A DNA stretch of 64,000 bases from Pseudooceanicola sp. HF7. Its GTDB lineage: Bacteria; Pseudomonadota; Alphaproteobacteria; Rhodobacterales; Rhodobacteraceae. The first letter of the stretch is position 1. Each line of letters opens with the position of its first letter. The notes under the pieces are model-generated. The model worked only from the letters and a program-made list of their open reading frames with translations, did not search any database and had not been told where the DNA came from. The position numbers and the translations under genes were made by a program. This document shows, in pieces, positions 17,483 to 26,399 of this stretch. The stretch covers positions 62,001-126,000 of the forward strand of contig NZ_JAATOW010000007.1 in NCBI RefSeq assembly GCF_011806405.1, written 5' to 3'.

Positions 17483-19159
17483 ATGACTTTCCCCACGGAT
17501 ATCGAGATCGCCCGCGCCGCCAACAAGAAGCCCATTCAGGAGGTCGGCGCGCGGCTGGGCATCCCGGCGCAGGCGCTGCTGCCTTACGGGCATGACAAGG
17601 CCAAGCTGTCGCGGGACTACCTGGAAGGGCTGGCAGAGCGGCCGCAGGGCAAGCTGATCCTGGTGACCGCCATCACCCCGACCCCGGCGGGGGAGGGGAA
17701 GACCACCACCACCGTGGGTCTGGGCGACGGTCTGAACCGGATCGGCAAGAAGGCGGCGATCTGCATTCGCGAAGCCTCGCTCGGGCCCTGTTTCGGGATG
17801 AAGGGCGGCGCGGCAGGGGGCGGCCATGCCCAGGTCGTCCCGATGGAAGAGATGAACCTGCATTTCACCGGGGACTTCCATGCCATCACGAGCGCGCACA
17901 ACCTGCTGTCGGCGATGATCGACAATCACATCTACTGGGGCAATGAGCTGGAGATCGACCAGCGCCGGGTGACCTGGCGCCGGGTCATGGACATGAACGA
18001 CCGCGCTCTGCGCGACGTGGTCACCTCGCTGGGCGGTGTCACCAACGGCTTCCCGCGCCAGACCGGCTTTGACATCACGGTCGCCTCCGAAGTCATGGCG
18101 ATCCTCTGCCTGGCCGAGGACCTTGCCGATCTTCAGGCCCGGTTGGGCGATATCATCGTGGCCTACCGCCGCGACAAGACCCCGATCCGCGCGCGGGACC
18201 TCAAGGCCGATGGCGCAATGACCGCTCTGTTGCGCGAGGCGGTGTTGCCCAACCTTGTCCAGACGCTGGAGAACAACCCCGCCTTCGTCCACGGCGGCCC
18301 CTTTGCCAATATCGCCCATGGCTGCAATTCGGTCATCGCCACCAAGGCCGCGCTTGGGCTGGCGGATTACGTCGTCACGGAGGCCGGCTTTGGCGCGGAC
18401 CTCGGGGCGGAGAAATTCATGAACATCAAGTGTCGCAAGGCGGGCCTGGCCCCCGATGCGGCGGTCCTGGTGGCCACGGTGCGCTCTCTCAAGATGTCCG
18501 GCGGCGCCGCGAAAGAAGAACTGGGCCAAGAGAACCTTGCCGCCGTGGAGGCCGGGCTGGGCAACCTGCTGCGCCACCTTGAGAACCTGCGTGGCTTCGG
18601 CGTGCCCGTGCTGGTGGCCGTGAACCGCTTTACCGGCGATACGGAGGCAGAGCTTTCCCTGTTGCAGGAAAAGGTGGAGGCCGCCGGCGCAGAGGTCTTC
18701 CTGTGCTCCCACTGGGCCGACGGATCCGCCGGGATCGAGGCGCTGGCCACGCGTGTGGCCGCCCTGGCCGACAGCGGCGCGGCGCAGTTCGGCATGAGCT
18801 ATCCGGACGAAATGCCCCTGCTGTCAAAGATAGAAAGCGTGGCCCGCCGTATCTATCGCGCCGAGGGGGTGGATGCCGATGACCGGATCCGCGCCCAACT
18901 GGCCGAATGGGAAGAGGCCGGGTTCGGCGACCTGCCGGTCTGCATGGCCAAGACCCAGTACAGCTTCTCTGCCGATCCGACCCTGCGCGGCGCGCCGGAA
19001 GGCTTCCGCCTGCCGATACGCGAGGTCCGGCTTTCTGCCGGTGCCGGCTTCATCGTGGCGATCTGCGGCCAGATCATGACCATGCCGGGCCTGCCGCGCC
19101 ACCCCGCAGCGGAAAGCATCGGCCTGAACGAGGACCTTGAGATCGAGGGGCTTTTCTAG
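17483..19159 (+). CDS. fhs: Formate--tetrahydrofolate ligase
   Basis: Fhs makes 10-formyl-THF from formate, THF and ATP, feeding one-carbon units from methyl-group and serine/glycine metabolism. The 558-residue protein has the family P-loop [14 protein letters not shown] (about 68) and the signature [21 protein letters not shown]. Other conserved blocks are [18 protein letters not shown] and [15 protein letters not shown]. In roseobacters fhs often participates in demethylation of glycine betaine, sarcosine or DMSP, which would fit the bet locus further along. It converges on pdeM with stops sharing CTAG. Confidence 0.97.
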   Translation: MTFPTDIEIARAANKKPIQEVGARLGIPAQALLPYGHDKAKLSRDYLEGLAERPQGKLILVTAITPTPAGEGKTTTTVGLGDGLNRIGKKAAICIREASLGPCFGMKGGAAGGGHAQVVPMEEMNLHFTGDFHAITSAHNLLSAMIDNHIYWGNELEIDQRRVTWRRVMDMNDRALRDVVTSLGGVTNGFPRQTGFDITVASEVMAILCLAEDLADLQARLGDIIVAYRRDKTPIRARDLKADGAMTALLREAVLPNLVQTLENNPAFVHGGPFANIAHGCNSVIATKAALGLADYVVTEAGFGADLGAEKFMNIKCRKAGLAPDAAVLVATVRSLKMSGGAAKEELGQENLAAVEAGLGNLLRHLENLRGFGVPVLVAVNRFTGDTEAELSLLQEKVEAAGAEVFLCSHWADGSAGIEALATRVAALADSGAAQFGMSYPDEMPLLSKIESVARRIYRAEGVDADDRIRAQLAEWEEAGFGDLPVCMAKTQYSFSADPTLRGAPEGFRLPIREVRLSAGAGFIVAICGQIMTMPGLPRHPAAESIGLNEDLEIEGLF

Positions 19160-19806
19160 CGCGGCATCGGCAGGACCTGCGTGCGCCTTCCCGTCAGGAT
19201 CGCGCGCGCATTCGCCTGCATCAGCCCGGCCAGCACCGGATCCCGGCTACGCAGGCCGCCCGTGTATGTGCCAAAGGCCGGCAGGATCAGCCGGCTGTCA
19301 TCCAGCAGGAAGCAGGGGCGCGCCGCCCCGCGCAGCCCGGCCTTGGGGTGGTAATGGCCTGAGATTTCGCCCTGGGCACCCGGTTCAGCGATATGGCGGA
19401 AGGTCAGCGGGCCCAAGGCAAGCTCACCCAGATGCGTGCCGCCCAGGGCGATTGGGCCGGGATCGTGGTTGCCCTCGAGCCAGATCCAGCGCCGCCCGGC
19501 TTGCAGGCGGGCCAGCCAGTCCAGCTCTGCCTGGCTCAGCGCATCGGCGGCCGCAAGGTCATCGAAGCTGTCGCCAAGGCAAAGGACGGTCGCCGGCGAA
19601 AGCGCCTCAATCTCTGCTTCCAGACGGGTCAGGGTATCGCGGATCTCATAAGGGGGCAGGGCCGCGCCGCCCCGGCGGGCCATCCGCTCTGCCTTGCCCA
19701 GGTGCATGTCGGACAGGCAAAGCAGGCCCTCTGCCGCCCACCAGAGCGTGCCTGAGGCCCGCGCGGTCAGGCGGGCCCCGGACAATGAGAAATCGTAGCC
19801 GTTCAT
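19156..19806 (-). CDS. pdeM: Ligase-associated metallophosphoesterase PdeM
   Basis: A 216-residue calcineurin-like phosphoesterase. All five metal-binding blocks are visible: [32 protein letters not shown] and the preceding LSDMH strand. PdeM is usually encoded with an ATP-dependent DNA ligase, a nuclease and a DEXH helicase in the so-called ligase-associated DNA damage response module. Here only the helicase accompanies it, 31 bases upstream and co-directional. The C-terminal stop overlaps the fhs stop. Function in repair is inferred from the module, not shown by sequence. Confidence 0.9.
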   Translation of the reverse strand: MNGYDFSLSGARLTARASGTLWWAAEGLLCLSDMHLGKAERMARRGGAALPPYEIRDTLTRLEAEIEALSPATVLCLGDSFDDLAAADALSQAELDWLARLQAGRRWIWLEGNHDPGPIALGGTHLGELALGPLTFRHIAEPGAQGEISGHYHPKAGLRGAARPCFLLDDSRLILPAFGTYTGGLRSRDPVLAGLMQANARAILTGRRTQVLPMPR

Positions 19807-19837
19807 GGCGCTGTCGTGGCGCGGCGCGCGGAGAAGT

Positions 19838-22255
19838 TCAAGGGGAGAGGCCTGCTTCCCGCATCAGGCGCTCTGCCTCCAGGGCCTCCAGCCTGGCGCG
19901 GCCTTCGCCCTCTACCGGGACCTTGCCGACCTCTAGGAACAGCGGTGCGGCCAGCGGGGTGATCCGGTCCAGCCGCATGTGATCAATCCGGCCCTGCACG
20001 CGGGCGGCCATTTCCTCGATCCGGCCGAAGTCGACCAGGCCGCGCATGGCCTCTTCGCGGGTGATGCGCATCAGCAGGTGGTCGGGGTCGTATTTCAGCA
20101 GCGTGTCGTACAGGATGTCGGAAGAAAAGGTCGCCTGCCGCCCGGACTTGCGGGCCTGCGGCGTGTTGCGATTGATCAGCCCGGCGATGGTGGCGGCAGC
20201 GCGGAAGGTGCGCTTCATCACCGCGTTGCCGGCCAGCCAGCCATCCAGCCCGTCGCGCAGCGCCTCCATCCCGAAAAGCGGCGCCGGATCGTGGACCGCC
20301 TCCAGCCCCCAGATCAGGACGGCATAATCGGTGGAGACGAAGCCGAGCGGGGCCAGGCCCTCTTCCTCCATCCGCTTGGTCAGCAGCAGCCCCAGGGTCT
20401 GCATGGCATTGCGCCCGGCGAAGCCATAGACCACCAGGTGCTGCCGACCGTCATGGGGGAAGCTCTCGAGCAGCAGGCGTCCGGGTTCGGGCAGGCGAGA
20501 GACCTCTCGCTGCAGGGTCAGCCATTCTGCGGTGTGGGCGGGCAATTCGGGCCAGCTGTCCTGCTGGAACATGCGCAGCACGCGGTGGGACAGCTGGGTG
20601 GAGGTGGCGAACTTGGTGCCGGAGAAGACCGCGACCTTGGGCTTGCGGCCCGGATCGCGGCTGACCTCGACCGTCAGTTCACGCAGGCCTTCGTAGCGCA
20701 CGATCCGGCCTCCGATCAGGAAGGTGTCGCCGGTCGTGAGAGAGGCGGCAAAGCCTTCTTCCACTTCGCCCAGGGGCTTGCCGCCGCCGCGCTTCAGGCG
20801 GACCTTCAGCGTGTCGCTGTCCTGGATCGTGCCGATGTTCATGCGGATCAGCTGGCTCGCGCGCGGGTCGCGCAGCTGCCACATGCCATCGTGGCGCTGC
20901 TTGAGCCGCTGCCACTGGTCGTAGGCGCGCAGTGCGTAGCCCCCCGTTGCCACGTAATCGAGGCATTCATCGAAGGCAGCGCGCGTCAGCGCGGCATAGG
21001 GACCGGCGCTGCGGACCTCTTCGAACAGGGCGGTGGCTTCGAAGGGGCCGGAACAGGCGGTGATCAGGATCTGCTGGCAGAGCACGTCGCGCGGCCCCGG
21101 CCCGCGTGGATCGCCGTCCAGGTCGTTTTCCTTTACCGCCTCAAGTGCGGCGACGCATTCCACCACCTCGAACCGGTTCGCCGGCACCAGCAGGGCCTTC
21201 GATGGGGCGTTGTAGCGGTGGTTCGCGCGCCCGATCCGCTGCACCAGCCGCTTGACGTTCTTCGGCGCGCCGACCTGGATCACCAGGTCCACGTCGCCCC
21301 AGTCGATCCCCAGGTCCAGGCTGCCCGTGCAGACAACGGCGCGCAATCGGCCCTGCACCATGGCCTTTTCCACCCGCTCGCGCTGCACCCGGTCAAGGGA
21401 GCCGTGATGGATGCCGATCGGCAGCCCGTCCGAATTGGCCATCCAGAGGTGATGAAAGAAGATCTCTGCCTGGGCGCGGGTGTTGTGGAAGATCAGCGTG
21501 ATCCGGTGCTTGCGCACCTCTTCCAGCACTTCCTCGATCGCATAGGCCCCGCCGCCGCCCGACCAGGGGGGCGGAGCTTGCGTGGACAGCATCTGGATGT
21601 CCGGGGCAGGGCCGGGATCGGCGTTGAGCACGGCGCAGGGCTCTGGATGGCGGGCCAGGAAACGGGCCAGTGCCGGCGGATCCTCGACGGTGGCGGACAG
21701 GCCCACACGGCGCAGGCCGGGGCACAGGCTGTCCAGCTTCGCCAGCGCCAGCATCAGCTGATCCCCGCGTTTGTTCTCCGCAAGCGCGTGGATCTCATCC
21801 ACCACGACCCGCTTGAGGCCGGCGAAGATCCGCGGCGCATCCTCGTAAGAGGTAAGCAGCGCCAGGCTTTCGGGTGTGGTGAGCAGGATATGGGGCGGGT
21901 CGGCCCGCTGGCGGCGTTTCTTCGTGTAGGAGGTGTCGCCGGTGCGGTCCTCGATCCGGATGGGCAGGCCCATTTCCTCAACCGGGGTTTCCAGATTGCG
22001 GCGGATGTCGGCCGCCAGCGCCTTGAGCGGAGAGATGTAGAGCGTATGCAGACCCTTGTGCTGACCGTCGGCCAGCTCGACCAGCGTCGGCAGGAACCCG
22101 GCCAGCGTCTTGCCGCCCCCCGTCGGCGCAATCAGCAGCAGTGCGGGATCGGATGCCCGCGCCAGCATCTCTGCCTGGTGCGGGTGCAGGGACCAGCCGC
22201 GCTTGGAAAACCAGGTTCGCAAGGGGGCAGGCAGGGGGCTTTGAGGGGCATTCAT
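19838..22255 (-). CDS. Ligase-associated DEXH-box helicase (Lhr-like)
   Basis: An 805-residue superfamily-2 helicase of the Lhr-core type. Walker A is APTGGGKTLAGFLPTL (about residue 43) and Walker B is VVDEIHALAENKRGDQ. Later motifs include GLSATVEDP, HHGSLDRVQRERVEKAM, VCTGSLDLGIDWGDV and QRIGRANHR. The C-terminal half carries the Lhr winged-helix and beta-barrel domains that grip single-stranded DNA. It forms a two-gene operon with pdeM. The ligase and exonuclease commonly found in this module are not next to it, so they may be elsewhere in the genome. Confidence 0.93.
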   Translation of the reverse strand: MNAPQSPLPAPLRTWFSKRGWSLHPHQAEMLARASDPALLLIAPTGGGKTLAGFLPTLVELADGQHKGLHTLYISPLKALAADIRRNLETPVEEMGLPIRIEDRTGDTSYTKKRRQRADPPHILLTTPESLALLTSYEDAPRIFAGLKRVVVDEIHALAENKRGDQLMLALAKLDSLCPGLRRVGLSATVEDPPALARFLARHPEPCAVLNADPGPAPDIQMLSTQAPPPWSGGGGAYAIEEVLEEVRKHRITLIFHNTRAQAEIFFHHLWMANSDGLPIGIHHGSLDRVQRERVEKAMVQGRLRAVVCTGSLDLGIDWGDVDLVIQVGAPKNVKRLVQRIGRANHRYNAPSKALLVPANRFEVVECVAALEAVKENDLDGDPRGPGPRDVLCQQILITACSGPFEATALFEEVRSAGPYAALTRAAFDECLDYVATGGYALRAYDQWQRLKQRHDGMWQLRDPRASQLIRMNIGTIQDSDTLKVRLKRGGGKPLGEVEEGFAASLTTGDTFLIGGRIVRYEGLRELTVEVSRDPGRKPKVAVFSGTKFATSTQLSHRVLRMFQQDSWPELPAHTAEWLTLQREVSRLPEPGRLLLESFPHDGRQHLVVYGFAGRNAMQTLGLLLTKRMEEEGLAPLGFVSTDYAVLIWGLEAVHDPAPLFGMEALRDGLDGWLAGNAVMKRTFRAAATIAGLINRNTPQARKSGRQATFSSDILYDTLLKYDPDHLLMRITREEAMRGLVDFGRIEEMAARVQGRIDHMRLDRITPLAAPLFLEVGKVPVEGEGRARLEALEAERLMREAGLSP

Positions 22256-22292
22256 GGCTGAAATCTAGTCCCGCACCCCGCAGGAGGCGAGG

Positions 22293-22868
22293 CTATTCGG
22301 AGAATTTCTCAAGCCCTTCGCGCAGCTCCGCGATGGTGGAGGCCAGGCGCGTCTCTGCCTTGGAGAAACTCTCGTCCGACCAGCTGGAGAAACGATCGAG
22401 CAGCGGCAGGAAGGTCTCGATCTCTTCGGTGGTCCAGCCGTTCAGGTAATCGCCCAGCACCAGGAACTTGATGGTGCGCACGGCATTGACGGTGGCGCGC
22501 CCCTTGGGCGTAAGCTCCACGATGGTGCGCCGCGCGTCCTTCTGACTGACACCACGGGCCAGCAGCCCCTGGCCGATCATTTCGGACACGATGCGGGAGG
22601 CCCGCGAGGGATCGATCCCCAAGCGGGCGGCGATGGTCGAGACCATCGTCTCTCCCTTGTCCTTGCCGAACTCGTTGGACGGCGCCCAGGTGGCGATAAG
22701 CACATCCAGTTTCGGCAGGTCGATCTCCAGCCCCAGCTGGGTCAGCGCCATCTGTCCCAGCTCACGCTTGTCGCGCCGCCGCCGCCAGTCCTGGAGGATG
22801 GCGTCGATCGCCAGCGCCCTGTCGGTCACGTCCGAGGGGATACCCGCATGTTCAAGGAATTCCGCCAT
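22293..22868 (-). CDS. MarR family transcriptional regulator
   Basis: A 191-residue winged-helix regulator. The DNA-binding core is LGIDPSRASRIVSEMIGQGLL followed by the wing ARRTIVELTPKGRA. A long C-terminal helical region (FSSWSDESFSKAETRLAST) would form the dimer interface. It diverges from a DHA2 drug carrier, the usual pairing for a MarR repressor of an efflux pump. The ATG at 22868 has no nearby Shine-Dalgarno sequence. The perfect AGGAGGA at 22903-22897 instead serves a 14-codon TTG-started ORF overlapping the marR start, or an in-frame ATC codon at 22889, so the true start is uncertain. Confidence 0.9.
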   Translation of the reverse strand: MAEFLEHAGIPSDVTDRALAIDAILQDWRRRRDKRELGQMALTQLGLEIDLPKLDVLIATWAPSNEFGKDKGETMVSTIAARLGIDPSRASRIVSEMIGQGLLARGVSQKDARRTIVELTPKGRATVNAVRTIKFLVLGDYLNGWTTEEIETFLPLLDRFSSWSDESFSKAETRLASTIAELREGLEKFSE

Positions 22869-22911
22869 GTCTTCGTCGCGCGTCCCGATGTCTCAATCCT
22901 CCTACATGTCC

Positions 22912-22968
22912 GGTAGCTTGTACCAGAAAAAGCGTGCCATTGACATGCAATTGTGATGGGCACATATT
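22912..22968 (+). promoter_or_regulatory. Promoter of the DHA2 carrier with possible MarR operators
   Basis: TTGACA (22940-22945), a 17-base spacer and CATATT (22963-22968) form a near-consensus sigma-70 promoter. The spacer holds the palindrome CAATTG, and a GGTA-N5-TACC inverted repeat lies just upstream at 22912-22924. Either could bind the divergent MarR protein. The promoter rules out the in-frame GTG at 22934 as start of the carrier. Confidence 0.6.
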
Positions 22969-23053
22969 TGTCGCAACCCAAAGTATCAAGCCTGAGCATC
23001 CGATTCCAACGTGGCATGCAAGAAAGGCGATCAATTCCGAGAGACTGTTGCCG

Positions 23054-24595
23054 ATGACTTCCACTGAACCGGCCTCTGCCGAGCGAAGGGGCACCGGGCG
23101 CAAAACGCCTGATCTGAACAACCCGCGCGTGCTGATCCTGACCGTTGCGCTGACGCTTTTCCTGGCCTCGACCGGGCAGAGCATCGTCTCGACCGCGCTG
23201 CCTGAGATCGTGAGCGATCTTGGTGGCTTGTCCTATATCGCCTGGGTGGTGACCGCCTATCTGCTGGCCTCGACCGTCGGGGCGCCCATCGCGGGCAAGC
23301 TTGGCGACATGTACGGGCGCAAGATCGTCCTGCAAAGCGCCATCGGCGTCTTCCTGGTGGGCGGCTGGATCGCGGGCATGGCCTGGAACATGCCGATGCT
23401 GATCTTGGGACGGGTCGTGCAGGGGGCCGGGGGCGGCGCGCTCATCGTGGTGTCCATGGCCGTGGTCGCGGATATCCTGCCGCCGCGGGAGCGCGCGAAG
23501 TGGCAGGGGGCCTTTTCTGCCGTCTTCGGTGTCTCCACCGTGATCGGCCCGTTGGTGGGCGGCTTCCTAGTGCAGACGGTCGGATGGCACTGGATCTTTT
23601 TCGTCAACATTCCCTTCGGCATCGCGGCCTTTGCCGTGTTGACGCGGAACCTTCCGGCCCATTCCGGGCAGCAGAAGCACACGCTTGATTACGCCGGCGC
23701 GGTTTGCCTGATGTCCTTCCTGAGCGCCCTGGTGCTGCTGGCCAACCTTGGCGGGACGATCCTGCCCTGGACCTCCCTTCCCTTGCTGCTTCTGATCGCG
23801 CTGGTCATCGCGGCGCTGTGTCTTTTCCTCTTTGTGGAATCCCGCGCGGCAGAGCCCGTCATCCCCCTGTCGCTCTTCAGCGTGCGCAACTACCAGGTGG
23901 CCAATGGCGTCAACCTTCTGGTGGGCATGGTGATGTTCGGCACGCTGTCTTTCGTGCCGATGTTCCTGCAGGTCGTCAAAGGCATGACGCCGGCGGACAG
24001 CGGCGTCTGCCTGATCGCGATGATGGCGGGGATCATGACGGCCTCCGTGCTGTCCGGGCGCTTCATGAACCACACGGGACGTTACCGGATCCTGCCCACA
24101 CTGGCGACCGCCGTCCTGTGCGTGTCGATGCTGGTGCTGTCCCGCATCGGGGTGCAGACGCCGATCTGGACCATCGCGCTGATCCTCTACTTCATGGGGC
24201 TCGGGATCGGGCCGAACCTGGCGGTCGGGGTCGTGGCGATCCAGACCTCCATTCCAAGGGAGCACCTTGGCGTCGGCACGGCCTCGGCCAACATGTTCCG
24301 CCTGACGGGCGGGGCCGTGGGGACCTCCATCTTTGGGGCGATCTTCAACCACGGCATGATCACCCATGTCTCTCCGCTTCTGCCCGGGCTTGAGGACGTC
24401 AGCAGCATCACCACCTCTTACCTTGCAGAGCTTGAGGTGGGCGTGAGGGCGCATGTGATCGAAGGGTTCTCCAACGCGATCACGCCGATGTTCCTGCTGG
24501 GGGCCTGTTTCGCGGCCCTGGCCTGCCTTGTTTCCCTGCGTCTTGTGGAACTGCCGCTGTCCGGCGCGCCGGGCCGGCAGGCCCCGGCAGAGTAG
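23054..24595 (+). CDS. DHA2-family drug:H+ antiporter (MFS, 14 TM)
   Basis: A 513-residue inner-membrane carrier of the DHA2/EmrB group. The start at 23054 (MTSTEPASAERRGTG) is chosen because the consensus promoter lies between it and the farther GTG. Motif D1 (ALPEIVSDLGG), motif A (GKLGDMYGRKIVLQ) and antiporter motif C (GPLVGGFLVQTVGW) are all present. About 14 hydrophobic segments fit the DHA2 topology. The divergent MarR gene suggests induction by a small toxic ligand. The substrate range cannot be read from sequence. Confidence 0.92.
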   Translation: MTSTEPASAERRGTGRKTPDLNNPRVLILTVALTLFLASTGQSIVSTALPEIVSDLGGLSYIAWVVTAYLLASTVGAPIAGKLGDMYGRKIVLQSAIGVFLVGGWIAGMAWNMPMLILGRVVQGAGGGALIVVSMAVVADILPPRERAKWQGAFSAVFGVSTVIGPLVGGFLVQTVGWHWIFFVNIPFGIAAFAVLTRNLPAHSGQQKHTLDYAGAVCLMSFLSALVLLANLGGTILPWTSLPLLLLIALVIAALCLFLFVESRAAEPVIPLSLFSVRNYQVANGVNLLVGMVMFGTLSFVPMFLQVVKGMTPADSGVCLIAMMAGIMTASVLSGRFMNHTGRYRILPTLATAVLCVSMLVLSRIGVQTPIWTIALILYFMGLGIGPNLAVGVVAIQTSIPREHLGVGTASANMFRLTGGAVGTSIFGAIFNHGMITHVSPLLPGLEDVSSITTSYLAELEVGVRAHVIEGFSNAITPMFLLGACFAALACLVSLRLVELPLSGAPGRQAPAE

Positions 24596-24624
24596 GGCGC
24601 CGCGCCTTTCGAACCCTGAAACCA

Positions 24625-24650
24625 AAAAGGCGCCCCAGAGGGCGCCTTTT
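24625..24650. terminator. Bidirectional terminator between the drug carrier and scoB
   Basis: AAAAGGCGCC (24625-24634) and GGCGCCTTTT (24641-24650) form a perfect 10-bp stem with a 6-base loop and T/A tracts on both sides. It serves two convergent genes. Confidence 0.92.
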
Positions 24651-24685
24651 GCATTCTTCCTGAGCAGTGTGACCGCCCCAAGGTC

Positions 24686-25309
24686 TCAAACGATGGTGGC
24701 CTCGGTGGCTGCGCGCATCTCGTCCTCTGAGACGCCATCGGCCAGCTCGACGATCGACAGGCCGCCTTCGACCACGTCCAGCACGCCAAGGTTGGTGATG
24801 ATCCGGTCCACGACACCTGCGCCGGTCAGCGGCAGGGTGCAGGCGTTCAGCACCTTGCTTTCACCATGCTTGTTCTGGTGATCCATCACCACGATGACAC
24901 GGCCAACACCCGCCACCAGGTCCATCGCACCGCCCATGCCCTTGACCAGCTTGCCCGGGATCATCCAGTTCGCCAGGTCGCCGTTCCCGGCCACTTCCAT
25001 CGCGCCAAGCACGGCCGCGGCAATCTTGCCGCCGCGGATCATGCCGAAGGAGGTGGCGCTGTCGAAATAGGCGGTCTTGGGCAGTTCGGTGATGGTCTGC
25101 TTGCCGGCGTTGATCAGGTCCGGATCTTCCTCGCCCTCGATGGGGAAGGGGCCCATGCCCAACATGCCGTTCTCGGACTGCAGGGTGATATCCTTGTCAC
25201 CGACATAGTTGGCCACCAGCGTCGGGATGCCGATGCCGAGGTTCACGTACATCCCGTCTTCCAGTTCCTCGGCGGCACGCGCGGCCATCTGATTTCTGTC
25301 CCAAGGCAT
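24686..25309 (-). CDS. scoB: 3-oxoacid CoA-transferase, subunit B
   Basis: The beta subunit of a succinyl-CoA:acetoacetate-type CoA-transferase, which moves CoA between succinyl-CoA and acetoacetate (ketone-body and polyhydroxybutyrate turnover). The 207-residue protein has [16 protein letters not shown] and [12 protein letters not shown]; the Glu of SENG is the catalytic nucleophile that forms the acyl-CoA thioester intermediate. A good AGGAGGA site precedes the ATG. It is the third gene of an operon in which a LOV histidine kinase separates it from scoA by 24 bases; the family normally has scoA directly followed by scoB. Confidence 0.95.
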   Translation of the reverse strand: MPWDRNQMAARAAEELEDGMYVNLGIGIPTLVANYVGDKDITLQSENGMLGMGPFPIEGEEDPDLINAGKQTITELPKTAYFDSATSFGMIRGGKIAAAVLGAMEVAGNGDLANWMIPGKLVKGMGGAMDLVAGVGRVIVVMDHQNKHGESKVLNACTLPLTGAGVVDRIITNLGVLDVVEGGLSIVELADGVSEDEMRAATEATIV

Positions 25310-25333
25310 GGGGGGTCTCCTCCTGTTTTTACA

Positions 25334-26368
25334 TCAACCCTGCAAGGCAAGGTCGGGCAGATCCAGCGTGACCACCGTTCCGGTGGAGCCGGTATTTACA
25401 ACGAGTTTGCCGGAAAGCTGCGTGATCAGACCGTTGATCACGCTGCCGCCGACGCTGGTCTTGTCGGGCCAGCTGACGCCTTCAGGCATGCCGACACCGT
25501 CGTCCGAAACAGTGACCCGCAGGGCCTGCCCGGAGAGCCGTTGCAGGCGCAGTTCCATCAGCCCGGTCTCACGCCCCTCGAACGCATGCTGTAATGCGTT
25601 GGTCATGACTTCCGAAACGACCAGGCCAAGGTTGATGGCCTCATCCGTGGTGACCTCTGCCTCGTCGACCAGCACGTTCACGCGGATGCCGGCCCGGCCA
25701 TCCAGCGCCTGCGTCGCCGCCGACAGCCGGGACAGGTAGGCGCCCAGGGACACGGTATCCATGTTGCGCCGCCGCTCCGGGTTGGACAGCTCCTGGTAAA
25801 GCACCTGAAGGCTCTCCACGCGGCGCGACAGCAGCTCGAACTGGTCGCGGGCATCGCCGGCCGCACGTCCATGGAGGCGAATCAGCGACACGATCATCGA
25901 CAGGTGGTTCTTGACCCGATGCTGCACTTCGCGCATGGCGCTGCGCACGGCATTGGGCGACATGAGGTCTTCGACTTCCGACAGAGGCTTCTGGATGCCC
26001 AGGAAGTACCGCAGGGTGCCGTCTGCCGCGAAGATCGGCGTGAGCATCAGACGGTTCATGAAGGGCGTCCCGTCGGCACGGTAGTTCTGGATGTCGACCG
26101 TCACGTCGACCCGGGAGGCCACGGCCTCACGGATGCGCTTGATATCGTCCGGGTCGGTATCCTTGCCTTGCAGGAAACGGCAGTTCCGGCCAACCGCCAT
26201 TGGGGCGGTGTAGCCGGATACCAGTTCGAAGGCACGATTGACGTAGACGATCGGGCAATCCGGCAGAGCGGGGTCGCATAGCACCATGGCGATATTCGAA
26301 CCGCTGAGCGCCTCGAAAGCCTGTGCATGAGAGATAGGTGGCGGGCTCGGCCTGTGTTCCGTGTCCAT
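25334..26368 (-). CDS. LOV-domain blue-light sensor histidine kinase (HisKA_2 type)
   Basis: A 344-residue soluble sensor kinase. Residues about 15-128 form a LOV (PAS) domain: the photoactive Cys63 lies in GRNCRFLQG, the flavin-contacting Asn95 in QNYRADG, Asn105 in PFMNRL and Gln126 in FLGIQ. All are as in functional FMN-binding LOV photoreceptors. A J-alpha-like linker leads to a HisKA_2 dimerisation helix with phospho-acceptor His150 (EVQHRVKNHLSMIVSLIRLHG). The HATPase domain follows (N-box SEVMTNALQHAF; SDDGVGMPEGV). No transmembrane segment and no response regulator are nearby. It sits between scoA and scoB with gaps of 31 and 24 bases, which points to co-transcription. Confidence 0.92.
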   Translation of the reverse strand: MDTEHRPSPPPISHAQAFEALSGSNIAMVLCDPALPDCPIVYVNRAFELVSGYTAPMAVGRNCRFLQGKDTDPDDIKRIREAVASRVDVTVDIQNYRADGTPFMNRLMLTPIFAADGTLRYFLGIQKPLSEVEDLMSPNAVRSAMREVQHRVKNHLSMIVSLIRLHGRAAGDARDQFELLSRRVESLQVLYQELSNPERRRNMDTVSLGAYLSRLSAATQALDGRAGIRVNVLVDEAEVTTDEAINLGLVVSEVMTNALQHAFEGRETGLMELRLQRLSGQALRVTVSDDGVGMPEGVSWPDKTSVGGSVINGLITQLSGKLVVNTGSTGTVVTLDLPDLALQG

Positions 26369-26399
26369 GTCGGTCGTTCCTAAGCTTCCTGAAACTCTG

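Noticed and set aside
19979-22261. Plus-strand open frame of about 760 codons opposite the Lhr-like helicase
   Set aside because: Same GC-rich mirror effect; the helicase on the minus strand has all motifs intact.
22934-23053. Longer N-terminus for the DHA2 carrier from GTG 22934
   Set aside because: The stretch contains a consensus promoter and gives a Cys-rich non-family sequence.
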